Part shown: one piece after another, positions 45,642 through 55,067 of the stretch
How positions within the stretch are numbered: the first letter of the stretch is position 1
How the letters are laid out: each line of letters starts with the position of its first letter
Source of the DNA: Hymenopus coronatus
Lineage: Eukaryota; Arthropoda; Insecta; Mantodea; Hymenopodidae
Direction: 5' to 3'
DNA: 64,000 nucleotides
Assembly: GCA_030762935.1 (NCBI GenBank)
Contig: CM060896.1
Span: forward strand, 12,140,001-12,204,000
The notes under the pieces: model-generated
What the model saw: only the letters and a program-made list of their open reading frames with translations
Databases searched by the model: none
Told to the model about the DNA's origin: nothing
Position numbers and translations under genes: made by a program

Positions 45642-46010
45642 ATGGTGGAGGTTGCTGATCTACAATTATTTACGTTCGCTGACGCAAGCTTAGTTTATGT
45701 ATCCATTGCAAGAGCATGTTATAATAGAAAGAAAATGTCAATAAAGAGGCGATGGTGGACTAGACCATGGCTGGAACGTAGGAATGCAGGCCAAGGAAGA
45801 GGTGTACTACATATGTTGTAAAATGGACTAGATTCTGACCCTGTAAATTATTTTAACTTCCTTAGAATGGACGAAAATTTGTTTGGAAAGTTGCTGTCCT
45901 TAGTTGAGACAAAAATTACTCGCCAAGACAAAAATATGAGGCAGTCTTTACCAGCAGATCAATCAGCAATCACGTTTTTAAATTTTTGTTGAGAAAAGAG
46001 GTTAGGTACA
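45642..46010 (+). pseudogene. Harbinger (HARBI1-like) nuclease N-terminal fragment
   Basis: Opens at ATG 45642. KRRWWTRPWLERRNAGQGRG is followed by an in-frame TAA (45819-45821). In the next frame come YFNFLRMDENLFGKLLSLVE and ITRQDKNMRQSLPADQSA. The WVRPWL-R, FLRM-F-LL and I-K-DT-MR motifs are the N-terminal part of PIF/Harbinger nucleases. The DDE domain is lacking. Confidence 0.75.
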
Positions 46011-46700
46011 AATGGGTCCGATAAAATGCATTTGCAGGGGTTATAAATGTCTGCCGCACAAAAAATGTGTATTTCAACAATAGCTCAGCTACTATAACGC
46101 TATTATTTAGGACAAAGTCTACAAGATACAGCAAAGTTTCACACAAACAATCCCGTTGGCGGGAAGGAAGACCCAGCGATAGCTGCCATCTAATTACGTC
46201 ATTCCAACCAGGTCGCTCATTGGTTGATTTCATACGTTCGCACCAAAAATTAGAAACCGCTTTACCTGTTGTAGCAAACTGGAATTGGACCAAAAAATAG
46301 GACAGAAATTGTATACAATGAAATTATCCGCTGCCCCACGATCCAATTTGTAGTTTGAAGAGTAGTGGGCCAAAGTATTTGACCGTGGGACATTGGCTTT
46401 AGGGCCTGTTTCACCATAACTTTCCTGTTATCCTAGTTTATGTAATCGCTGATATTAGTGTATGTCGAGGGAACTTGAGCAGCACGTTTCACCAAGAGGT
46501 TGTATACCCCGTTAATATAATCATCGCTTGGTGTACATCTATACGAACCAGCAATTTCTCATAACATGGAAGAACCATCACCCGCCATTTTCGGTTTTCT
46601 TTCTTTCGGCTCCTTTTGAAGATAAAACATTCACAGAATTAAAGTGTGAATTATCTAATTTTGTGCTGATTAACTTATCAGTGAAGAGAAATGTCCACAG
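46011..46700. other. Unassigned, possible Harbinger terminal sequence
   Basis: GGGCCTGTTTCACCATAACT at about 46402, preceded by TTA, resembles a Harbinger-type end. A partner end was not found, so the call is weak. Nothing else recognised. Confidence 0.3.
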
Positions 46701-46703
46701 GGG

Positions 46704-46754
46704 GGAGAGAGAGAGAGAGACAGAGAGAGACAGAGAGACAGAGAGAGAGATACA

Positions 46755-46818
<64 letters not shown>
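46704..46818. repeat. (GA)n-rich microsatellite
   Basis: GAGA runs interrupted by CA. The Arg/Glu-rich frame over it is an artefact. Confidence 0.95.
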
Positions 46819-46821
<3 letters not shown>

Positions 46822-47033
46822 TGGCTGGTGCAACATTTTCACATGGGGCCCCGGAATGGGCTAATAAGTATTTTTCTTGCCTCTAATAGCTTACGCAAGA
46901 AGTCACTGCAGCCGATATTACTGGTACTGACGTAAGAGACCTCGATTTGCCAAATTAATAATGCAAATTCTAGCTCCACATGCATTTTTGGGGACTCTGT
47001 AGAAGAAGAGAAAAACACTAATTTAAAACAAAA

Positions 47034-47795
47034 AATCTGATGTGTTTACACTCACATGACTTTCTCTAGCTACTCTACAAACTTGTTTCAAAAGATAATA
47101 CTTCTTTCAACACCATGCTAATCGAGATAAACATTAGCAGAATTTTATTAGTTAGGTAAAATGGAACTAAGTGAATGCTCTAGGCTAAAGTGATAGTCAA
47201 ATATTTTAAAAGGCTGTCGTTATGCGATTGTCATTGCAAATCGCTTCTTTGCTTGGCCCGGAGTAGAACAAAAGAAAAACGGACATTTCCTGTCTGAGAA
47301 AAGTACTAGTACTTCACAATTGAAACCAATAACAAGGAATACCTCGAAAACGGTTAGCTCCAGAAGAAAATGTATACGACAGAACTTCTTGAATTTCAAC
47401 AAGATCTACATTTTTTATAAAGTAAGTTTTTGTCTATCGGTTTACTAGTTATGCCTAACTAAGCAAAATTCATCCAGAATAAACAGATCTTTAGAAGCTA
47501 TTCCCAGAAACTTCAACATATACATTTTATTTGTGATAGAAATGGCTTTAATATGTGGTATTTTAGTTAAAATCCTTAAACATTTTTAAGAAAAAAAAAT
47601 CGAAAATTTTTCCATGTAAAGGGTAGTTAGGGTTGGGGAAGATTTTCTTGAAAATCTTAGTGTCGCATCTTTGGAAGATACCAAAGTTAAATACCAAGGG
47701 AGTGCCAAATCTTGTATTTCCGGTGAAAACTCGACATGGAATACAATACTTCTCTATCCATATTTACATTGTACATACGGGGCTAGAGAAAGTAA
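47034..47795 (-). mobile_element. HINE-A copy without CA tract
   Basis: Both ends present (TCTGATGTGT hairpin and GCTAGAGAAAGTAAAC). The centre, including the microsatellite, is deleted between about 47695 and 47700. Confidence 0.8.
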
Positions 47796-47994
47796 ACATT
47801 AACTGCGGCACCAGAATGCCAACACGGAGCTTTTAGTTGAGAATGGTGTGTAAGATGGGATCACATTCCAAATGTTTCATTATCTGAACTTTACCAATTG
47901 CCTACTATTTCTCCAGTATCATTACTACCGTTATACTACATTATCGTCGTCCAGCTCTTGGCGGCGCCATGTTTCGCCAACTACGATTCAATTC

Positions 47995-48980
47995 AATGTA
48001 TTAGTCCTCTAAATCATATACATGCTATAGGATTGTTTACAGTTAAATAGAAACATATTTACAAAACCAATGAATATTTCATACAGCGATTAACCTTTTT
48101 GCTTTGAAAAAACACATATAAACATTAGACCACTCAGTAATTTTCAACTTTTAAAATTCATTTTGAAACAATATTACAAGAATCTTTTATGTACAACTGC
48201 TGAAGGAAACATCTCAATTATGCATATAAATGTCTATGTTTATACAATAGTATTACAATAATAAATACAATATACACAATTTACCAATATAACATTTTTA
48301 CTTACAAAGTACTCAAAATACAGACTCTAAGGTCTTATCACTGTAATTCACATATTCTTCCACAGAATAGAATTGATTGAGATTTAGGAATTTGTGAATT
48401 TCCTTTTTAAACTTGGTAACAGTATTAATACCTTTTAAGGGATCAGGAAGTTGGTTGAATAATTTTATGCCACTGTATTCGAATGATTTCTGAAACAGTT
48501 TAGTTCTATAGGTCTTTAAATACAGTTTGTTTTTGTTGCTAGTATTGTGTGCATTTACATCTGAGTTTGCTGTTATTTTGCTCAAACCACTTTTAACATG
48601 AATTAACATTTCTTTTATGTACAGACTTGAAAAGTTGAGTATATTTAACTGCTTAAAGTGCTCTCTACAGCTTTCTCTTGGGGGAATCCCCAACATGATT
48701 CTCAACGCTCTGTTTTGCAATTTGGATTTCCCCATAGCTTTATTGCACAAAACAGTGAGAGAAAGTACGCATTACAACAAATTTTTAACACGAGACTTAA
48801 ATTGGTAAGGGATAAAGCACACTCTACTTTATCTCCACATGTTTGTCCCACCTGAGATATTGGCCAAGCCACAGACCCAACAATTTTGCTTTAGTGTTTA
48901 ATTGAATTATTTTTGATCCAAAATTAATGCTTGGCAGGCCTTGATTCTTTAAGGTTCTATTATGAAATTGGACAGAGCCC
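47995..48980 (-). pseudogene. LINE reverse transcriptase C-terminal remnant
   Basis: The minus strand reads AKLLGLWLGQYLRWDKHVE (about 48900), LQNRALRIMLGIPP (48715), LFNQLPDPLKGINTVTKFKK (48450) and NLNQFYSVEEYVNY near 48370, the end of a CR1/Jockey-like ORF2. The 3' UTR runs to (TTCAA)-type repeats at 47985-47998. It shares the FYSVEE end and GGACTAAT-type 3' UTR with 13097-14110, so both may belong to one family. Confidence 0.75.
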
Positions 48981-49248
48981 ATAATAATCTAATTACACAT
49001 CGTTGGTCTTCACAAGTGGACGATAGTTACCACAGGTATAGAGAGATTAAATCGCAAATGTCCTATCCTAATGTATTCGTGAAGATAAGCAGCCTTGTAT
49101 GGGTTAAATGCGCACTCCCAAAATATTTTGTGCTGTTAAATGTTCAATTTAAGCAGTAAATTTAGACTGTAAGTTTTAATGCACGTGTTGCGTTTGGTTG
49201 TAGTTTCTGGAATAGCAGACAAAACCAAACGCCATACATGACTCTCCC

Positions 49249-50463
49249 CTCCGTGGTGTAATGGTTACATGCTAACTTCATATACCCAAAGGTCGCGGGT
49301 TCAAACCCGGCGGAGGACGGTCGCCTTGCGTGGTGTAATGGTTACATGCTAACTTCATATACCCAAGGTCGCGGGTTCAAACCCGGCGGAGGACGGTCGC
49401 CTTGCGTGGTGTAATGGTTACATGCTAACTTCATATACCCAAGGTCGCGGGTTCAAACCCGGCGGAGGACGGTCGCCTTGCGTGGTGTAATGGTTACATG
49501 CTAACTTCATATACCCAAGGTCGCGGGTTCAAACCTGGCGGAGGAAGGTCGCCCTGCGTGGTGTAATGGTTACATGCTAACTTCATATACCCAAGGTCGC
49601 GGGTTCAAACCCGGCGGAGGACGGTCGCCTTGCGTGGTGTAATGGTTACATGCTAACTTCATATACCCAAGGTCGCGGGTTCAAACCCGGCGGAGGACGG
49701 TCGCCTTGCGTGGTGTAATGGTTACATGCTAACTTCATATACCCAAGGTCGCGGGTTCAAACCCGGCGGAGGACGGTCGCCTTGCGTGGTGTAATGGTTA
49801 CATGCTAACTTCATATACCCAAGGTCGCGGGTTCAAACCTGGCGGAGGACGGTCGCCTTGCGTGGTGTAATGGTTACATGCTAACTTCATATACCCAAGG
49901 TCGCGGGTTCAAACCCGGCGGAGGACGGTCGCCCTGCGTGGTGTAATGGTTACATGCTAACTTCATATACCCAAGGTCGCGGGTTCAAACCTGGCGGAGG
50001 ACGGTCGCCCTCCGTGGTGTAATGGTCACTATGCTAACTTCATATACCCAAGGTCGCGGGTTCAAACCTGGCGGACAGTCGCCCTCCGTGGTGTAATGGT
50101 TACATGCTAACTTCATATACCCAAGGTCGCGGGTTCTAACCTGGCGGACAGTCGCCCTCCGTGGTGTAATGGTTACATGCTAACTTCATATACCCAAGGT
50201 CGCGGGTTCTAACCTGGCGGACAGTCGCCCTCCGTGGTGTAATGGTTACATGCTAACTTCATATACCCAAGGTCGCGGGTTCTAACCTGGCGGAGGACGG
50301 TCGCCCTCCGTGGTGTAATGGTTACATGCTAACTTCATATACCCAAGGTCGCGGGTTCAAACCCGGCGGAGGACGATGGATTTTTTCGGGTGTAAAAATC
50401 CTTAGCATGGCTTCATTCGGAAGGGAAGTAAAGCCGCTGGTCCCGTGTCGTAGATTTACGACA
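49249..50463 (+). repeat. Tandem array of SINE-A tRNA-like heads, 15 units of about 76 bp
   Basis: GGTGTAATGGT begins units at 49255, 49332, 49408, 49484, 49560, 49636, 49712, 49788, 49864, 49940, 50016, 50090, 50163, 50236 and 50312. Each unit has an A-box-like TGGTGTAATGG and the B box GGGTTCAAACCC or a near variant. The last unit runs on into a truncated SINE-A body (ATTTTTTCGGGTGTAA to GTAGATTTACGA). Units differ at few sites; units 1 and 11-15 have CTCCGTGG, the others TTGCGTGG or CTGCGTGG. The anticodon arm does not pair properly, so these are not functional tRNA genes by eye. Every unit could in principle bind TFIIIC. Confidence 0.9.
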
Positions 50464-50572
50464 TATTTCCGGTAAAATCTCGGTATCGAATTTTTGGGTG
50501 GAATATAACTCCTCCTCTATACACTATGTACGTTGTAGGATGCGCAATAGAAAGCAATTGTTGTGCGTTACT
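50464..50572 (-). mobile_element. HINE-A fragment, 5' end
   Basis: TTTCCGGTAAAATCTCGGTA to GCGCAATAGAAAG, about 110 bp, replacing the end of the SINE-A body. Confidence 0.7.
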
Positions 50573-51009
50573 TTCTGATCCATCCTCGTAAAAGGTAAAT
50601 TCGGTCTTTTAAAATATATTGTGACTACTTCGCCGAACGTGGTGAACAGCTTGCTTCTTAAGTTGTGGCGTAAATTGTTAGCCTGTTTTAGTGGACACGT
50701 GTGCCGACGGCGAGCTCTTTTGGTGTCGAAACTGTGATTGTTACACCCGAGTGAATGTGACACCTGCGGCTGATTCTGGTAGTTTCCCGCCACGTGACCG
50801 ATATGTATAAAAAGGGAAACGCAGTCCTGCCCAGAGCTAAGTTTCAATGTGAATGCATAACGAGCAGCATTTGAGTTTCGACGGAAAATTCGTAGCGAGC
50901 AGTAACAGTCGTCGCCGCAGCGAAACTTCGAAAAGAAACGACACGGCAGAATTGTTGTTAAACCAGTTATTTGTACAAAGAGTAGTTATTTGTTGGAGAA
51001 ATCAAATAT
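50573..51009. other. Promoter-like, moderately GC-rich intronic segment
   Basis: Richer in CG than its neighbours. It has a TATA-like TATGTATAAAAAGGG at about 50800 following CACGTGACC. It could be a solo LTR or a captured promoter. No terminal duplication was found and no ORF is convincing. Confidence 0.3.
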
Positions 51010-51674
51010 AATTACTTTCTCTAGCCCCATATGTACAATGTACATAGGGATATAGAAGGTATTGTAATGCACCCAAAAATTCGATACCGAGATTTCACTG
51101 GAAATACATGTTTTGGGTCCCCCTGAATCCAAAAGAAAAATTTTTGGAAAAAGGTCCATGTATGTGTGTGCCTATGGACAGCATAGCTCAAAAACGAAAA
51201 TACCGTTAAATACCAAGTTTTTGATATCTTCCAAGGATGCCACACGAAGATTTTCAAGAAAATCCCCCACCCCCAGCTACCCTTTACATGGAACTTTTTT
51301 CGAAAATTTTGATTTTCTCAAAAATGGCTCTTAACGATTTTGATTAAAATATTGTATATTAAAAATATTTACCTGACAAATAATATGTACCTATATCTTG
51401 AATTTTCTGGGAATAGCCTCTGAAGACTACTTTATTCTGGAAGAATTTTGCATAACTGCTAAACCGTAAGAGATGGACAAAAACTTAACTCACAAAAAAT
51501 GTAGAGCACATTAAAACACACAATTTATGTTATATACATTTTTTTTTCGAGGAGTTAATCGTTTTTGAGATATTCCTTGCTTTTGGTTTCAACTTTGGAA
51601 AACTTGTACTTTTCTCGTACAGGAATTTGTCAACTCGTGTCCATACAAACAAAGGAACTTCAGTCACCTAGAGT

Positions 51675-52859
51675 CTGTGTCAAGTTAGTTCAGTCCTGAT
51701 GTCAACAACAAGGCGGAGCTGGCTCAACTCGCCGCCTGTTAACAGTACATGTGCGCACATAAGTTTTGCAACACTAGCGATATATATCAGCAACCTGTGG
51801 AGAGTACTTCGAGAAATGTGGCAATTCTGTGTCAGAATGTACTGCATGCAAACTTGTATTCAGAGTCGATGGTTCATTTCTGAAAAAACAATCATAAACT
51901 TTACCGCGAATAGCACTTTTCGCAAAATCATCGTATTTCCCCGAACGTTTTTTATATTTACGCGACTTTCCCGGTGTTCTTAGGCTTCCGGATGCTTGCT
52001 GTTCCATTCTAACACTATGCACACTAAATGCAGAAACGCCAAGGAGATCACCCGTTTCTTTTTCGATATTCTTTATGGCCGATTCGGCGTTTCCTTCGTT
52101 AAGCACCGCGAAACAATGCGCGACCATTCGCCTCTCGACACTTTTTAATGGCTTGCCTCGGTTGTATTTTATTACGGCTAATTATCCATGATCAAAAGCA
52201 TACTGATTTTAAACTGCATATAGCAAATCTCCTGGGCTTGTGAGGCATGCGAGATGTACAGGAAATGCAGTCTTAAATAACACATTATCAGAGGCGACCC
52301 TGCACTATAAACAATAACAGCTTAATCAGCATTCACCTCGAGAATTACCGGTTGTTTAAGAAAGCTGTCTGGTACAGGCTTGTAACTTATTGTGCATATA
52401 ATACCAATGTTCTTTAGTAATATAAGTTAGCTGCATTTTATTTAACATTAATAAGTTAATAAAGTCAATATATAATTTCGCCAGTCTCCTGTCTTAATCT
52501 ATATGTTTTTTATAGAATGTGTACGTCTGTTGTAAATATTCCTTTCAGAATTCACGAACCCAGAGCCATCTGCTTGGTATGTGTCGGACATGGATAAAAT
52601 GTCGGACTATTACCTTTTATAAGAATCGAAGCAATGCATACTTTTCTCTCCGAAACTAACTCGCGCAGAGCAGTGATCTGAAAACTATTACAGTACTGTA
52701 CTTTTAGGAGGCTGTTACAACATGCATCCACGTAAAAGTTAACACCCATTACCTTCCCTGAACCAATCAACAGTCTAACACTCTTTTGTTTCAGTATCTC
52801 TGTCTCTCTCTCTCTTCCCTCCCATGTGTTGACATCAGGACTGAACTAACTTGAGACAG
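51675..52859 (-). mobile_element. TIR DNA transposon, 1.19 kb (IS630/Tc1-like)
   Basis: Inverted repeats of 32 bp at 51675-51706 and 52828-52859 match at 31 positions; the core is CAAGTTAGTTCAGTCCTGAT. It sits in a HINE-A copy whose TAG at the insertion point is present on both sides, consistent with a short TA-type duplication. The interior has a partial transposase (51774-52127). Confidence 0.85.
51774..52127 (-). pseudogene. Transposase N-terminal fragment (IS630/Tc1-like type)
   Basis: GDLLGVSAFSVHSVRMEQQA, then LRTPGKSRKYKKRSGKYDDF, AIRGKVYDCFF and EPSTLNTSLHAV. The order (G-S-TV-I-E, L-TPGK-R, DDF-AIRR-FY, PTL-L) is that of the winged-helix region preceding the DDE domain in a transposase type common in arthropod genomes. 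The catalytic half is missing, so the element is non-autonomous. Confidence 0.65.
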
Positions 52860-53082
52860 ATAATAGTAACCAGCTTTTGACTTCACTTTAACCTATAATA
52901 CTCCCATATTTCGCTTCTACTTACAAGGAAGCAAGTAATATGAATATTTCTGCTAATGTTTATCTCGATAAGCATGGTGTTGAAAGAAGAATTATCTTTC
53001 GTAAGAACTTTGTAGAGTAGCTACAGAAAATCATGTGAGTGTAACACATAAGATTTTTTTTGTTACTCTGGTGTTAGGGACG

Positions 53083-54010
53083 GGAATTACGTCACGATGG
53101 AGCTGATGCTAACACTGTTAGCTGGAATTAAGAAGTTAGACCGAAAATACAACTCCGAATGGACGAAATGAAAACGGAAATGAAATCCGGAACGGAAATA
53201 AGTAGAAAAATTACAACTCTGAGAAAACTGACACAGAAATGAAATCGGCAATGAAAAAGAGGGACACGAAGATCGAATCCGGAACGGAAAAGATGAGGAC
53301 CGAGATAACGGCTGTGGATTGTGCGATAGAGAAGAGGATAGTAGAGAAAATAAAATGCGCAATGGAGAAACTGAAGAAATAGCGAACAAAATCGATGAAC
53401 GACTGGCCGGCATGGAGAAGGACTTGAGAGAAAGGTGGAAGAGCTTGGTGGAGCGATGAAACACCACGGCCAACTTGATACCTTGGAGGGAAGATTCGAC
53501 GGAAGCGCCAAAGAACTGAACACGATGGTGTAAAATAAGCTCGAAGGAAGGCCGAAAGACACGAAGGTCGGAACGACAAATAGTGAAGCAACATCCGCAA
53601 GCGCCAAACCACCCAGGTTCAACGGAACATTCACCTTTGAAGTTGGGCCGCGCCGTGGCTGAGTGGTTAGACCTCACCTTCCCAAGCAACCGCATGTGAG
53701 ATTCGTGATGGACAAAGCGGCGCAGGGGCGGGGTTTCTCCTGGTTCTCCGGTTTCCCCCACCATCGCATTCCACCGGTGCTCCATCTTCATTGCATGTAT
53801 CATCAGCGTCACCGCCTGCGGTGCCACAAGTAATAAAAGCGGACGTTAAACACTACAAAAAAAAACTTTGAAGTCTTCCCCGACAGTTTACCGCCAACCG
53901 ATGGTCAGCAGGAGAGGAAGCCGCAAGCTGACAGCAAGCATTTAGGGATGGGCGGCAGAAGTACTGAATGCGATTCCGACGTCGGCAATATCCGGAGAGG
54001 TATGTGAGGC
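53083..54010 (+). pseudogene. Coiled-coil gag-like remnant with nested SINE-B
   Basis: Starts near ATG 53096 with a Lys/Glu/Met-rich stretch (KLDRK, MDEMKTEMKSGTEISRK). It continues through heptad-like segments to KPPRFNGTFTFE, and resumes after the SINE with FPDSLPPT. The layout, a coiled coil followed by a P-x-F-x-G segment, resembles gag proteins of arthropod LTR retrotransposons. No pol, LTR or primer site was seen. Several frameshifts. The long minus-strand frame across it is a shadow. Confidence 0.4.
53644..53865 (+). mobile_element. SINE-B copy
   Basis: CGCCGTGGCTGAGTGGTTAG head; the B box is lost in a small deletion. GTTTCCCCCACC, CTCCATCTTCATTGC and GACGTTAAACACTAC follow, with a short A run. 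CTTTGAAGT occurs on both sides (53635-53643, 53866-53874) as the target duplication. Removing it restores the gag-like frame. Confidence 0.85.
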
Positions 54011-54055
54011 TCTTGGGAACAATCACCTGTCTGCAAAAAATGGAAATGTAGTTTT

Positions 54056-54204
54056 ATTTATGGATGCTCTTTAACTACTGTGGTTCTCAGCATCCCATTT
54101 TATATTGGTCGTGAAAGACTGCTTAATTTTGCTCAGAGTCCTCTTTATCATGCTTGAGGTTCTTTTACATGCCGTAAATCTACGACACGGGTGCAACAGC
54201 TTTA
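54056..54204 (-). mobile_element. SINE-A copy, truncated
   Basis: 3' end and half of the body (TTATTTATGGATGCTC to GCTTTACTTCTC); cut at the start of a HINE-A copy. Confidence 0.75.
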
Positions 54205-54210
54205 CTTCTC

Positions 54211-54851
54211 TTTAAAAGCCTGTCGCTATGTGAAACAAATGAAATTCCATCCTCTTTGCTTGCCAGGAGTAAACAAACAAGAATAAAGATGTGTTCCCTA
54301 AGTGCTTAAAATTGAAACCAATAACCTGGAATATCTTGAAAACGGTCCACTGTACTAAAACATGCGTATAACATTGTGTGTTTTAATGAGATTACATTTT
54401 TTTGTGCAATAACTTTTTATCTTTCTCGTACAGTTTTCCAGTTATATCTATAAGCCATCTAGAATGATGAGGTCTTCAGAGGCTACTCCCCGAAAATTCA
54501 AAATATACATTTTATTTATGATGTAAATATCTTTAATGTACAGTATTTTAATCAAAATTGTTAGAGCCATTTTTGAGAAAATAAAAATTTTCAAAAAATG
54601 TTCCAATGTTGGTTGTGCTTGGATTTTCATGAAAATCTTGGTGTCACACCTTGGAAGACACTGATTTTAAATACCAAATTTGGTATTTTTGTTTTTGAGC
54701 TGTACTGTCTCGGACACACATACAGACCTTTTTTTAAAAATGCTTTTTTCGGACTCAGGGGTCTCAAAACACATATTTCTGGTGAAATGTTGACATTGAG
54801 TGATGGAGTACAATACCTTCTCTATCCACTATGTAAGGGCTAGAGAAAGTA
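54211..54851 (-). mobile_element. HINE-A copy, 3' end missing
   Basis: From GCCTGTCGCTATGTGAAACA to GCTAGAGAAAGTAAGC. The following 216 bases include a degenerate tRNA-like segment in inverse orientation (54870-54930). Confidence 0.8.
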
Positions 54852-55067
54852 AGCATTTGTTGAGCTCAATCGCAATTTGAACCTGATATCTTGCACAACA
54901 GGCAGGTGCTTTACTGACTGATTTCTTGAACATTTGGGTTGTTTTCTGAAGGAAGCATGTAATAAGTCAAGAGCAAAAGTGGACTAAGTTCTTATCTTTG
55001 ATTTTAGAAATTATAGCAACGTGAAATTATTTTCTATGCAACATCAGTACATTATCTCTTAGAAAGT

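Larger units (their letters stand above)
51010..53053 (+). mobile_element. HINE-A copy split by a TIR transposon
   Basis: 5' part 51010-51674, 3' part 52860-53053. It rejoins at GTCACCTAG / TAACCAGCTTTTGAC as in other copies. Confidence 0.85.

Noticed and set aside
46528..46935. 135-codon frame with an Arg/Glu repeat
   Set aside because: The charged part is the (GA)n microsatellite and the flanks match nothing known.
49249..50360. Cluster of 15 tRNA genes
   Set aside because: The units have A and B boxes and an acceptor-like pairing, but no proper anticodon stem. They lead into a SINE body, so they are SINE heads.
41189..50360. CRISPR-like regular repeats
   Set aside because: The 48-, 74- and 76-bp arrays are contiguous tandem repeats without unique spacers, in a eukaryotic intron or flank.
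50739..50907. Solo LTR bounded by TGTTAC and GTAACA
   Set aside because: The inverted hexamers are suggestive, but the flanking bases do not duplicate and no related LTR is present in the window.
53087..53827. 246-codon minus-strand frame rich in Ser, Phe and Arg
   Set aside because: It is the antisense of a Lys/Glu-rich coiled-coil remnant and runs across a SINE insertion; composition explains it.
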